Of a stretch of DNA of 64,000 nt, positions 1 to 11,430 are shown piece by piece. The first letter of the stretch is position 1. Every line of letters starts with the position of its first letter. The notes under the pieces are model-generated. The model saw only the letters and a list, made by a program, of their open reading frames with translations. It had not been told where the DNA came from and ran no database searches. The translations under genes and the position numbers were made by a program. The DNA is from Edaphochlamys debaryana (Eukaryota > Chlorophyta > Chlorophyceae > Chlamydomonadales). The stretch covers positions 186,001-250,000 of the forward strand of contig JAEHOE010000080.1 in the NCBI GenBank assembly GCA_016858145.1, given 5' to 3'.

Positions 1-110
1 TTACAGGGCATCCTGGCCCCTCTCGCCTCCCCTCCCTGATTAGTCCAAACAGCTTCCCAGCCAGACCGGCTCCTCACAGGGCGGTGCCCTTGCCCTGAAA
101 CTCACCACCT

Positions 111-1642
111 ATGCCGCCCCCCTCCCGCCTCGAAAGCACGAAGCTCCGAACAGCACCCACGTCCGGCCTTTCCCCGGCGCAGGCCGCCGGTCTGGACTGG
201 GCCGCGGTGGCGAGCCGGGATAGCCCGGACGAGCCCACGTGGCGGCCCATTGACGACACGAGCGATGCGCTTCTGCGCCACCAGGACGCCACCCAGGAGG
301 AGCTGGGGCAGGCGGCGGCGCAGCTGCAGGAGGCCGCCTTCGGCTTCGACCCCGCGCAGCGTGCCGCCGTCTCGGGGGCCAGGCGGGGAGACGGAGCTGC
401 AGCAGAGTCTGGCCTGGGCGCGTTCAGTGACGATGATGGGGAGAGCGAGGCCGACGACGGGAGCGAGTCTGGGGTCGGCGAGGACGGGAGCGAGTCTGAG
501 GGCAGCGCCGCGAGTGAAGGCCAGGGCGCGGAGGGAGCAGTGTCGGGGCCGCTGACGGAGGAGCAGGAGGAAGGCGAGCGCAGGCGACTAGCTGCCCACC
601 TCATCAGCCGCGCTGCCACCACCCACGGCATCCTCGCCTGGGCCACCGCGTCGCGGCCTCCCAAGAACGGGCCCGGAGGTGGCGCTGAGGGTGCTGAGGG
701 CGCAGCGACGTCGGCCGTCGCCACAAACGCCACGAGCTCACCGGTGCGTTTCGTGTGTGTGTGCGAATCCACACTGTGCTGCACAGAGGTGCATAAGGGG
801 GGACTTTGTCTAGCCCTGTTGATGCTCAAGCACGCTCCCCACTTGAGGCTGTCCCGCTTACCTGCCCCCCAACCCCATGGTGGCGCAGACAAGCCAGCCA
901 GCCTTCGCCCCCGCCGACGATCTGCGCCTGGCGGCTGCCGCCTCCCTGCGCTGGGGCCGGGTGGTGGAGCCGCCCAAGCACAAATCCAACAGCACACATC
1001 TGACCCTGTGCGTGGGCCCGCAGCGGCACAGGCCCGAGCCGCCGCTGCCCTCTTCACCATCCCTCGGCGACGGCTCGGGCCCTGAGGGGAGTGCCTCGGC
1101 CAGTGGCGCGGGTGGTGCTGCTGCCGGCGGGGGCGCTAACGCCGGGTTGCAGTGGGCGGGCGGGCCTGGGGGGGCGGAGGTGCTGACCGAGGAGTCTACG
1201 GCGGGCGAGGGCCGGATTGTGCAACAGGTGCGAGCGTGCAAGCAAGGCCCATTCTGCACATTCCGTCCCGACCAGGCAGCAGCCTGCCTGCCCTGGCTGG
1301 GAGTGTGCAGCGCTGAGCTGCAAGGCATTGTCTCCTTAGTCCTGACTCGTGCTAACGCACCTTCTTGCTTGCTGCTTGTCCGGCCCGCAGGTCATCGGGC
1401 GCAACTCCAGGCGCGGCCGGGTGGGGCTGGCCGGTGCGGTCCTGGCCCGGGGCATGCCTTGGGGCGGCGTTTGGCCGGACTGGTTCATGCGGGACCACAA
1501 CATCAGGCGCGCGCGGCCGGACAGTGAGGAGGCTGCGGAAGGCGAGGCCGAGGAGGCAGCAGGCGGTCAGCGGAAGGGCACGATCGGCGGGAGGAGGCAG
1601 AAGGCCGGCGGGGAGCGCCAGGCTGATCTGTCGAGTGGATGA
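111..1642 (+). CDS. Rsm22/METTL17-like protein, C-terminal part (5' end uncertain or outside window)
   Basis: Three exons fit: up to 743, 889-1227 and 1391-1642, all joined in phase 0, ending in TGA. The second exon encodes LRWGRVVEPPKHKSNSTHL followed by a Leu-Cys, and the last encodes RGMPWGGVWPDWF. This spacing matches the C-terminal signature of the Rsm22/METTL17 family (Trp-x-Arg-Val, basic residues, His-x-x-Leu-x-x-Cys, then a basic stretch and a Trp-Gly-x-x-Trp-Pro end), which acts in mitochondrial small-ribosome-subunit maturation. The first exon encodes a Ser/Asp/Glu-rich disordered stretch and shows no SAM-binding core or Cys cluster, so those would lie upstream. A stop (TGA at 96-98) precedes the ATG at 111 in frame. 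The exon may instead start at an acceptor near 136 or 183. Family assignment rests on the C-terminus only. Confidence 0.5.
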
Positions 1643-3882
1643 TCGGTTCAGGGCACGACTGGGTGCCATGCTGGCCATACCGTATGCCACGCCCATCAGG
1701 CCTTGCTTGTAGAGTTCAACTGTCGTTAATGCGCCAACGTATGGCTCGCCGTCTCGGCCGTCGGGCTTCAGCGCATACAAGAACGGCCTCTACGGCCTTT
1801 GGACAGGGCGTTCCTAAAATCGTCTGTGTGGAAGCAATCGAGCTTCGTGGATTGGAGGACCTGACGTTGCTGCTTGCGCAAGCTTGGGGGTGGAGGTGAC
1901 GACAGCCCTGAGGCGCTGAGATCACGCCCCGGCCGTCGGGTTCAATGCAACGTGCAGCTCGCCGGGTATGGCCCCCCAGACGGGACTGGCCCCGGGCACG
2001 TCGGGTTGTGGGTATGGGTGGGTATAGCTCCTGTACAGTCGCACGTCACTGGTTGCACTTCTACTCTCAAAAGGATGTGCTTTACCTGTGCCTGTTGGAC
2101 TGAGCCTCGCTGCCCGGCAGCCCACACAATCCCCGTTAGTAACCCCGGTCGAGCGGGTCGAAGGAGCGGTGGTGCGAGGCGCCGATGGCGCCCGCAGTTG
2201 GCCCCAAAGCTCGGGTCAGGAAACACTCTTCTCCGGTGTCCATGTTCCGGCCCTCTCGCAGTGCTGACGGTCGCTTCCCTCCGGACATGCCGGCCAGACA
2301 TGCGGCGATTGATTGCACAACGGCCCCGAGCCGCGGACCACAGCTTGCTCCAGGGAAGAGCTAGAGCGTTGCTACATCGATACTATCTGGGTCAGGGCCT
2401 GGGGGCCCCCCATTTGGCAAGCTTCTCTACGGTAGCTGCTCCCGTCGCGCGCTCCCATGAAGCCACCCCAGAAGCCCACACGCGCAGCCCCCCACCCGTC
2501 CACCCAAAATGATATAGCGAGTAGCCCTTGCACTGACGTATTACACTGTGCTTCCTGTAGTCCCATAGGCGCGCAGCTCCTGAAATTGGAGTCGTCGCCT
2601 TGAAACCGAAGCCTGACCCCTTACAGCCAGCGCAGTAGAAGACTAGCCGCACGACTGAAAGCAGGCCTTGCGGCGCCCCAGAGATGGAGCCCCCAGCGGG
2701 ACACCGGACACAGTCGTCCACGGAGGCTCGCCCCCGGCACGAGGCAAGCATAAAGCAGTGCATCCACCTGACACCGCTGTGTGGGGAGGCGCTGCGGCTG
2801 CTGTAGCTCTGTGGAAGCGGGCAATTCGGTGCCCGGTGTCCAGCGAGCGGGCCTGCACCAGCGCGGGCTTAGAATGTCTGGGGTTGAGCAGGCAGAGCCA
2901 GAGCCTGCAGCTGGGGAGGCAGGGTGGAGTCCTGGCATGGGCGTGCTGATGCACCTCGGCGGGGGTGGTGCGCTGAAAGCCTCTCCGCCTCTTGACGTCC
3001 CATACTCTGCGCGCGCCACACCTGCAGGCCAGTGACCACTACCGTTCGTTAAAAGTAAAGACACAACGTGAACGGGACGAAGGAGGCCAGCAACGGACAC
3101 CGCGGAGGTCAGCCGGAGAGCAGCAAGGTAAGGTAGCGCCTGGTCGGAACGCGCCCTGCCTCGCGTTGCGCTCTGAGCGTGACAGGGAGACAGAGGAGAG
3201 CTCCCTGGCGAGGTTGTCGCAACGCTGGCAGTTCAACCGCCTCGCGCGCGCAAAGTTCGGCGTGTTTGGCCGCGTCGGCAGCTGCCTGTCCGTAGCGGCT
3301 TGCTACGACCGGACAGGACGCTGATGCGCTGGGTAACCCTTTCACGGGCGTTCGCAGCGCGGAAGTCACCTTCCCGCCGATTTTGGCGCTTGATTTGGGC
3401 TTCCCGAGTTCGCGCCAACTTGTCGACGCGTGCGCTCGGTTGCTACCTGCTGTTTACAAGCTGATGCCCAGCTCCCCTCCCGTGCGCCCTGGTCTGCGCA
3501 GGAGGCCACCCTGCCCCGCATTGGCTCTGGCGCGGAAGCTTCACCGCCGGGCAACTCGTTTTCCCTGACAGCCCGGTGGGTGCAACGTCGTAATTCTCCA
3601 GCTTGCCGCCACTTCTTGGCGCCTCTGCGCGAGGGTTTGCACGAGTGCTCGCACGGTGCCAGTTCCCGCGCTTCCAGACCAACCCCCCGACGGGCCCGCT
3701 CGGCCACAGTTCGTCGTTCTCCGCTTGTGCCCGTGTGCGTGCTTGCTATATCAACCTTGTTGCGTTAAAGTCTAAGGCAGCACACCATAGCCCTGTTTAT
3801 TTACCCGCTACCGACCGGCCTGCGGGCGCATAACTTCAAACCCGTAAACCCCTGCCTTTGGGCGCTTGTTTGGTCTTCGCAG
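1643..3882. other. Non-coding stretch: 3' UTR of the first gene and upstream region of the next
   Basis: No open frame here has convincing domain content or linked splice sites. The first gene's 3' UTR must end in this stretch, but I see no TGTAA on the + strand before 3 kb. A strong donor-like AAG|GTAAGG lies at 3125-3133 and a good acceptor ends at 3882, so a 5' UTR intron of the next gene could span most of 3128-3882. Short open frames on both strands look random. Confidence 0.5.
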
Positions 3883-3957
3883 AAAGGCTACGGCGGTGCG
3901 TACGGCGGCGGTGGCGTGGAGTCTGCACGCTGCCCCTCCTCGCCCGTGGCAGTTCCC

Positions 3958-6900
3958 ATGACCATGGCTTATCCACCCGGACCTGGCTATGTCATGTTCC
4001 CTGTGATGCTGAGCGGGGCGCCGGACAGCCCCCGAGGAGGCCTCACACCGCTGATGGGCAGCCCCGTCAGCACGCCAACGGGTGGGTGGCCGGGCTTGGG
4101 CATGGATGCGGGTTGTCGAGACGTGGCTGTGTCATTGCGCTTGCGCACTTTGTTGTTCCTGAGTTCATGCTGACCCTTCCGCGGTCGCACCCCTGCCATC
4201 TCCTCCACGCAGCGATGATGTTTCCTCAGACGCCGTTCGCGCAGCACGCGCCTGGCGGCCCCTTCGCGCCTCCTCCACCCGGGGCTGGGCCTGCTGGCCT
4301 GCGGTCAGGATCCATCTCGGGCGCACCTCCGGGCGGGCCCCAGGGGCCCCCCGACCTCAACAACGCCTACTTCCACCCACTCTTCAACGGCTTCAACGCC
4401 TTCGGCGCGCCCATGTCTGGGCCGCATGGGCTATACGGGCCCATGCCGCCCCCGCCCGGCGGCAAGCAGCAGCGTAACAGCGGCCCGGGAGACAAGGGGA
4501 AGACCTACCAGCCGTCCCCGCTCAAGCCCGGACAGCCGCGCAAGTCCTCAGGGAACGGCGGCCACGGGGGAAACGGCGTGATGGGTCCTGTCCCGCCCGT
4601 GGCTTCGCTGCTGGGGACGCGCAGCGGCAGCGTGTCGAGCACTCACACGGTCAGCTCTGTCCCGCTGGCGCCTGCGCCGGCCTCGGCACCAGCGATGCCG
4701 CCGGCAGCCCTCGCTGCGGGCCGTGGCGGCTCTGCCAGGGCACCGGCTATCGATGCGGACGCCGACGGTGCTGAGACCTCACCCGTGGCTGCCGCGTCTG
4801 GCCCGGCGGCACCCGTGTCCCCTGACCCCGCCGTACCGTCGTACTCGGCTGCCGCTTCAGCTGCACGGGCGGCCGCCGCTGCGGCGGCCGCGGCTGTTGC
4901 CGCCGCCTCGTCCTCAGCCCAGCCCCGCGACGTGCTCGACCCCACCACCGCCGCCGCGGCCGCTGCCGTCGTGGCTGCTGCTGCCGCCGCCCTCTCCAAC
5001 GGGCCCACGCCTCGCACCTCGTACAACGGCCTGGGCTCCATGACCCCGCCGCCCCGCACCTCCGTCACTGGCACCGCGCTGCCCAGCGAGAGCCGCTGCC
5101 TCACCGCCCCCGTCTCCAACCGCACCTCGTGCTCCGGCATCGCCTCCGTGGCCGCCGCCGCGGCGCTGGCCAGCGCCGCCGCCAATGCCGCTCCCCTCGC
5201 GGAGGACGTTCACAGCGGACCCACATCGGGCAACCTGGAGGCCGATGGCATGGGCCTGTCAGCCAGTGACGTGGACGGACCAGCGTACAGCGCGTACGGC
5301 AACAACGTCGCCGCTTGGGGTTTGTACGACGCCAACGCTGCAGCGGCCGCCGGCATGGGCTCGCCCCAGATGTGGCCCGCTGGCGCCGTCATGTCCCGCG
5401 TCTACGCGCCCTCGCCCGTCATGGTGCCCGCCGGCTACGGCAACGGCTACACCATGAGCGGCTCGTACGGCAACGGCTCGTACGGCAACGGCTCGTACGG
5501 CATGCAGGCCGGCTCGCAGCAGCAGGCGCAGCAGCTGGGCCTCCTGCAGCAGCTGGCGGCGGCCGCTGGCGCTCAGCACCACGGCGGTGGCATGCCGCAC
5601 GCGATGTACCACGGCATCCCCAACCACATGGCCATGCAGGGCGGCCTGGACGCGTCGTGCGACTACGTTGCCGCCATGGGCGCCGCCGAGCACCTGGCGC
5701 AGCTGCAGGCGCTGCAGGGCACCCTCATCGCTCAGCAGAACCTGCGGGCCGCCGCGGCTGCCGCTGCCGCTGTGGCCGAGTCGCAGCAGCCCTACCCCAT
5801 GATGTCCGCGGCCGCTGGGCTCGGGCCCATGATGAACCCCGCCCTGCTGGGGCACCCCCACTCCGGCAACCCGATGGGACACCCGGGCGCCATGCACGGC
5901 CACCCCGGCCTCGGCATGGGCATGGGGATGAACATGGGCATGGGGATGAACATGGGCGGCATGGGCATGGGCGCCCCGCGCCAGCGCCGCAGCCACGGCA
6001 ACGGCCTGGCCAGCGGCAATGGCAACGGCAACGGCTCGACCGGCGCGGGCTCCAGCGGCGGCGCGTCTGGCGCTGACGGTGCCGTGCGGCTCAACGCTCG
6101 GCAGCGCCGCACGCTGCGCCGTGCCAAGGAGCGGGCCATCCGCGGCCTGCTGGAGGCGGGCAAGCTGCTGGTGCAGCGGACCATCGGCGAGAACGGCGCC
6201 GAGGATGACGGATCGGACTTGCCTTCCGGCGACTACAACGACAGCGACGTGGACCAGGACGACGTGGGCGATGACGAGTCTGGCGCCAGCCCCAGCCCGG
6301 TGCGCCCGGCCGGCAGCGCTGGCGGCTCGGCGTCAGGTGCTGTTATCGTCGAGGCGGCTGCGGCTGCGGAGCCGACGACCCTGGCCGGCCGCGTGGGCCC
6401 CACCGGCGCCACCAGCCGCCGCTCCTCGGCCTCCTCCAACGCCAGCTCGGTCTGCGAGGCCGCCTCTGGCGGCGTTGCGAGCAACGCCAGCTCGGTGACG
6501 GGCCAGGCCACCGCGCTGCTGATGGACGGCCGCGCCGTGACCTCCACGCCGTCCTCGGGCAAGGCGTCGCCGCTGTCCACTGCCGCGGTGGAGGGCGCAG
6601 GCGAGTCGCCCTCGCCCGCCGGCCCCGTTGCCCCGGCGGCAGGTGCTGGCAGCAACGCCGCAACGCCCCTGCCTACTCGCAACGCCAACTCGGCGCCACG
6701 GCCCTCGCCTCCATCGGCGGGCAGCTCCAGCGGCAAGACCTCTGTCGGTGCGCCTGTCAACGCCACCCCCGCTGCGGCGGCCGCCGCGATCCAGGCGGCC
6801 GGCGGCTCCTCGTCGGCGGCTGCCGCTGCGGCGGCCGCGCTGGCGTCGGGTGCGGCCTCGGACGCCGACATCACCGCTCTCATCCAGCAGCTCAACCAGA

Positions 6901-7350
6901 AGAAGGAGGAGGGCCTGGTTGACGATAAGCTCATGCGTGACCTGGAGGTGAGCGACTTGACTGGCAGCGAGGTCCCTCACATGGCTTGACCTGGTACACG
7001 CTGGACCTTCTTCCTCATTTGTCGTTGAGTATGGCCTAACCTGGTGCCCTGCCTTGTCTGCATCTGGCCCACAGATCATCAACAACCTCATCGGCGCCCT
7101 GAAGACGAGCGGCCCCGCCGCCGCGCCCAGCTACAACGCGCAGGGCCGCAAGCCTAGCCACCACGGCGGCAGCTACGGCGGCCAGCACGGCGGTGGCCAC
7201 CTGCACCACGGCCACTCGCACGCTGCGGCCCACCAGATGGCCGCTGCAGCCCAGCAGATGCATGCCGCCGCCATGATGCACATGGGCATGCCGTACATGC
7301 CCGCCGCCGGTATGCCCAAGATGCCGAAGGGCGCCTTCGTGGGCTATTAA
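3958..7350 (+). CDS. Large Ala/Gly/Met-rich low-complexity protein, function unknown
   Basis: Exons 3958-4081, 4213-6947 and 7075-7350 join in frame to give about 1044 residues ending in TAA. I start at the ATG at 3958; the ATG at 3964 has a better ACCATGG context. The frame stays open upstream to an acceptor at 3882 (Lys-Gly-Tyr-Gly-Gly...), so an earlier start in an upstream exon is possible. The protein is mostly disordered: poly-Ala blocks (about 4860-5000 and 6770-6850), a Tyr-Gly-Asn-Gly-Ser repeat (about 5440-5510), Gln-rich and Met-Gly-rich stretches, and Ser/Thr-Pro regions. Two parts look folded: a basic helix LNARQRRTLRRAKERAIRGL (about residues 668-700) and a C-terminal helical stretch near residues 925-965 that spans the last intron. 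I recognise no family. A role in RNA or transcription regulation would be a guess from composition. Confidence 0.8.
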
Positions 7351-8218
7351 TTCGGAGACTCGGAGAAGAGATGGTGGCCAGCGCGGCCTCTGCAAGAGCC
7401 GCTGCCGTAGCCCGGTTGGGGCCCAAGGCGCGTGGCGGTGCAAAACGCCGCTCAGCCGCGCATGCATTCAGGAGAGCATTTAGCCGTCAGGGCGGGGCCG
7501 GGAGAAGGCCTCGCTGAACGCGGTGGCCGTGTGTCTAGGCGACAAGGCGAGCGTGCGTCTATAAGCGCCGTAAGTGTGCGCCGCTGCCGATTAGGCGCCC
7601 CGGATGTATGTTGACGTGGATTTGGCATGCCGGAGGGACAAAGACTGCGTTCGACTTGATCGACTTGAGTTATGTCGGCCCCTGTGGCTGGGCTGTGAGG
7701 TGTGCAGCAGGCCTTGCAAGATTGAGGGCACCCAGCCGGCGATCGGCCATGGCGTTGAACGCTGCGAGCTGCACGAGCGCAGGTTGCCGGGATCAGGCAG
7801 CCGAGGGAGGGCAGGGGCAGGAGGAGAGCTGAGAAGCGGTCAGATGGCCCCTTGATTTGGAAGGGTGCCGGCGAATTTGTACATCGGAGATGCGTAAGGA
7901 AGCTAGAGTCGCTGCCCTTTAGGCATGCGCGCGACGTAGTGATAGCTTAGCAGGGAGCAGGGCCGCTCCTTGGTCTGCAGTGTAGGAGCCCGCGCTTGGG
8001 GGTTCTTTCGACCCGTTGCACGGTGTTCAGGCTCTGCCTCCTCCACAAGTCCTGTGAGTCCGCTCTATCTATCTTCATCACCTAGGATCGTTAATTGTCG
8101 TGTGTTGGGCTTGCGGCGGGCTCTAGTGGCAGGTATGTGTTGGGCAGGGTGAGCGTCTGATAGAGAAGTACTGATGTAGCAGGTGTTGGCGTTCGTGCAG
8201 TCAGGAGTCTAGGGCGAG

Positions 8219-8223
8219 TGTAA
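8219..8223 (+). terminator. TGTAA polyadenylation signal of the 4-7.4 kb gene
   Basis: TGTAA is the usual volvocine polyadenylation signal. This copy lies 869 bases past the stop at 7350 and before the next gene, giving a long but acceptable 3' UTR. Confidence 0.5.
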
Positions 8224-8426
8224 TCCATGCAATGCAATCATCCCACAATTGCGCCGCGCACTCGACCGGGCTGGGAGGCAGCTGCCGCCATTTGCTGCTG
8301 AAATAGGAACAGCCCATACTCTACTGGATGGCACCGAGGGGCAGCCTGCACGTGCCTGCACAGGCAGCACGCTAGCAATGGGAAGAGGTAGGGGAACCGC
8401 CGCATTACCCCTAGGATCCCACGACT

Positions 8427-8461
8427 CCGCGGCACTACGCCCCGTTCTCTATACTGACCCC
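8427..8461 (+). repeat. Short dispersed repeat CCGCGGCACTACGCCCCGTT, copy 1
   Basis: The 20-base core is followed by a TCTATA-like stretch and a run of Cs. Two more copies on the same strand lie at 11394 and 30399. It sits about 200 bp past the TGTAA of the preceding gene. Confidence 0.85.
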
Positions 8462-8694
8462 TGGGATAACCCTAGGAGGAGAACCCTGCTCTGAACAGCC
8501 CTTATCAGCTCTGCCTGGGGGCTTGGTCAGCAGGGAAGCGCGGCGCGCCTGCGTCTTCCCCTCTTGCCTGCCTAGCCTGCCCAGCCGCTGTCGTGCAAGG
8601 GGTACTGCTCGAGTGCACTTCGAAGCCGTGCGACCGGGCAACAGCCGCCCAAAGGCAGGCCAGCCACTGACTTAGCTTGGCCACCCTGCCTCGG

Positions 8695-10395
8695 ATGCGT
8701 GCGCTCTTCGCGCGAGCCAGCCAGGCTAGCGCCATCCGCAACAGTTTAGCGCGCAACTCCTCACCACAGAGCTTCGCCTCAAGACAATTGGCTGCTTCCG
8801 CAAGTACCACGCAGTCAGCGAAATACTTGTTCGCGCTGCCGGTGTCGCCGAGCGGCGCGGCGGTTGCGAGCACATCTGATTGGGACGACTGGGCCCTTTG
8901 GGTGGGCACCTTCGCTGCAAGGGGAGCAGGTTGCTGGGCGCTGACTCAAGAGCGAAATCGCGTTGAGTATGGCCTGGAGTTCCGAGCAGGAGCTGGACAA
9001 TCAGCGTGAGTTTCCCTGCGGTCCACGTTTGCGGCCGCAACCTTGCGCGCTGAGCACCAGGAGTTACGCTTGAGCGCCTGGAGCCGGGGTCTGTGCCGGG
9101 CGTCACACGTGAGGTGTGAGCCGGGTGTATGTGCCACTGCGTGTGCCCCCTTGTGTACCCCACAGGGGCGGCACCGTTTTGGAGCGGTTCGACGAGCCCA
9201 CCCGCTCTGCGTTTCATAACAAGGTGAGCGGCAGGGCAGGTGCGTTCGTCCATACAATCCTGTGGCCCTCCAACTCTTCCCCTTACCCCTCCGGTTGGGT
9301 TCACCCAGGCCCAACAGTCGCCGCAACCCCTGCTGTGTGCTCGCACAGGTCCGCCTCTTCTCCCGCCTCACCGCTGCCCGAGTGCCCTGTGTGCCCCCCA
9401 CGGTATGCTCCCCCGCCGATGCGGCCCGGGCCATGGCGGCGTGCCCTCCTGGCACGGTGTGGTTCTACAAGAAAGCCAAGGCCTCTCGCGGCCGGGGCGT
9501 GTTCCCCATCACCTCCCTGGACCAGCTGCCGCCCGAGGAGCTGGCGGAAGCTGAGGCGGCAGTAGCCGCCAGCGCAGCAGCAGCAGCAGCCACGGACGAT
9601 GGCGCCGCCTCGGTCCCTGCGGCCACGGTCGCGGCTGCGTCGGGCGGGGGCGTGTTCCAGCAGGCCGTCCCCAACATGCTCTTGTGGGAGGGGGGCCGCA
9701 AGTTCGACCTCCGGGTGCTGGTGGTCATGGGGCCGGGCCGCCGTGCGTGGCTCCACCGCACGCTGTACATGCGGGTGGCGACGGAGCCCCTCACGCCAGG
9801 CGACCTGGGCAGAGCCAGCCAGTGCACCAACATCTCCCAGGTGCGGCCGCCCGCGCTCCGCTCGCGATGTTGGGGGGCCTGGGGCCGCGTTACCTCTTTC
9901 ACTGTGGTTGTCCTGTCTTGGCCGCACGGCAGTGCTGGACGGTGGTCTGGCAGCTTTCCAAGGAGTGCTTGCGGTTGCGGTTGCGGTTGCGGTTGCGGTT
10001 GCGGGGGAGGACACCGACACCGACTCAGCGCTCCAACCCTCTTCCCCGCGCCCCTTCAGGGCGGTACCGTGCTCGCCGTGCACGGCTCCGCCGAGCTGAG
10101 CGGGTACGACACCGTGCTCAGCGGGCTGCTGGACGCCGTACGAACGGTCGTATCGGCCATGTACGACGTGCTGCCCGCGGAGGGCGCCATCCACTACTTC
10201 GGCTTTGACTTCATGCTCGACGCGCAGCTCAAGCCCTGGCTGCTGGAGGTCAACTCCACGCCCCGCCTCGTCAACTGCAACCGCACGGGCGCCGTACACG
10301 CGGCGCTGGTGGAGCTGCTGGCGGGCATCGTTGAGCCGTGCCTAGACGGGCGGCCGCTGGGAGCCACGGGCGGCTGGCTGCCGGTGCACCCGTGA
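8695..10395 (+). CDS. Tubulin-tyrosine-ligase (TTL) family ATP-grasp ligase
   Basis: Exons 8695-9005, 9166-9223, 9349-9840 and 10060-10395 join in frame (398 residues if the first ATG is right). TTL enzymes add Tyr, Glu or Gly to tubulin tails or other proteins using ATP. Family hallmarks are visible in order: FYKKAKASRGRGVFPI (ATP-binding Lys and Gly-rich loop), GRKFDLRVLVVM, CTNIS in place of the usual Leu-Thr-Asn, and FGFDFMLD followed by LLEVNSTP, whose acidic residue and Asn bind Mg-ATP. An Ala-rich insert (about 9550-9650) interrupts the fold after the Gly-rich loop. The N-terminal exon is uncertain. It starts with an Arg/Ser/Ala-rich stretch lacking acids, which resembles an organelle presequence, or it could be 5' UTR. 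An ATG at 8969 is out of phase with exon 2. Substrate cannot be read from sequence. Confidence 0.82.
9971..10004 (+). repeat. GCGGTT hexanucleotide microsatellite in a TTL intron
   Basis: Five and a half perfect GCGGTT units lie inside the third intron (9841-10059) of the TTL gene model, so they do not affect the protein. Confidence 0.9.
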
Positions 10396-10979
10396 ACGCG
10401 GGAGTGGCCGCGCTAGCAGCTGGGTAGGAACTGAGGGAGTTGAGCGGGAGGGCGGTACGTTTCGGGGCTTGGGGTTGCGGGAGCGTGAGGGGGTCGAGGT
10501 TGTGGCGTGTGGTTTGATGCGGCGGCTACCTAGATTGGGTCCCCGTGGCGTCTGACAGGCTGGAAGCTTGCAAGGGACGGGGGCGAGGGACGGGGGGAAG
10601 CGTGTTTAGCTCGCCCTTGCAGAGTGACCCACAGACACTTCGTGCGCTTTCCACTGATGGAGACTTGAGGGGGAGGTTGCGGAAGAGCTATTGACCAGCA
10701 ATGACTCGGAAGTTGAAGCACAGGAGCTCGTATAACACCTTGGCGATCCATGAGACCATGACAGCGTTATGCTCAATCTGCTCAAGTTGCGTGTATGGGG
10801 CTCAGTCTCACAGGTCTGTTCCGTGCGGACTGTGCTCCCAGGCGTGGTGTGGTTATACTCAATTGTTGGTTGTCGGTTGTCCCAAGCTGTTGCTCTGTGT
10901 TTGCGCTTGACTGGGCACCAGGCCCTTTTGCCCACGGGCCACGGCCCACACGGGCTTTGGTGGCTGGTATCCTTGTCCG

Positions 10980-10984
10980 TGTAA
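10980..10984 (+). terminator. TGTAA polyadenylation signal of the TTL gene
   Basis: The signal lies 585 bases after the TTL stop codon, on the same strand. Confidence 0.6.
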
Positions 10985-11393
10985 TACCCACAAACAGAGC
11001 CCCTGCCGAGAGACCTGAGTCCAAGGCAACGTGCCTTCCCTTGCCACCCTTCAATTCTACATATGTTTTCTCATAGTGCTTCGTGTGCTGCTAAGTAGCC
11101 TTCCTGCTTGTGTGATGCGGGAAACACGGTGCGTATGCGTCCTCTTCGGGCCGGGCGGGGCACGAGGTTGCACTGCTGCCGACTCTTCCACGGTCCAACT
11201 TCTCCAATGCCCAGAGTGGCTGCCTACACAGCGTCTCGCTGGGTGAGGTTAAAGAGCCAGCCCCTCTCATCCAGGAATCTTTATCCACCCAGCGCCCCTG
11301 CCTTCGCTACACGTCGAACTAAACCCTCCGGCCATCTGGCCCATGCTTCTTCACGAGCATCCCCCGTCGGCCAACATCATGCGACGCCAAACA

Positions 11394-11430
11394 CCGCGGC
11401 ACTACGCCCCGTTGTCCATAATATCCCCCA
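11394..11430 (+). repeat. Short dispersed repeat CCGCGGCACTACGCCCCGTT, copy 2
   Basis: Same 20-base core, followed by GTCCATAATATCCCCC. It lies in the gene-free region after the TTL gene. Confidence 0.85.

Larger units (their letters stand above)
7351..8694. other. 3' UTR and intergenic sequence
   Basis: This holds the 3' UTR of the preceding gene up to about 8240 and then the upstream region of the TTL gene. It includes one copy of the short CCGCGGCACTACGCCCCGTT repeat at 8427. No further coding exon is supported. Confidence 0.5.

Noticed and set aside
8969..9005. ATG at 8969 as the TTL start codon
   Set aside because: Its frame (MAWSSEQELDNQ) leaves the exon in phase 1, which puts the following TTL exons out of frame. 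The frame from 8695 fits, though a different first exon remains possible.
9971..10004. GCGGTT repeat as telomere-like sequence
   Set aside because: The unit does not match the Chlamydomonas-type TTTTAGGG repeat and it is a short intronic microsatellite.
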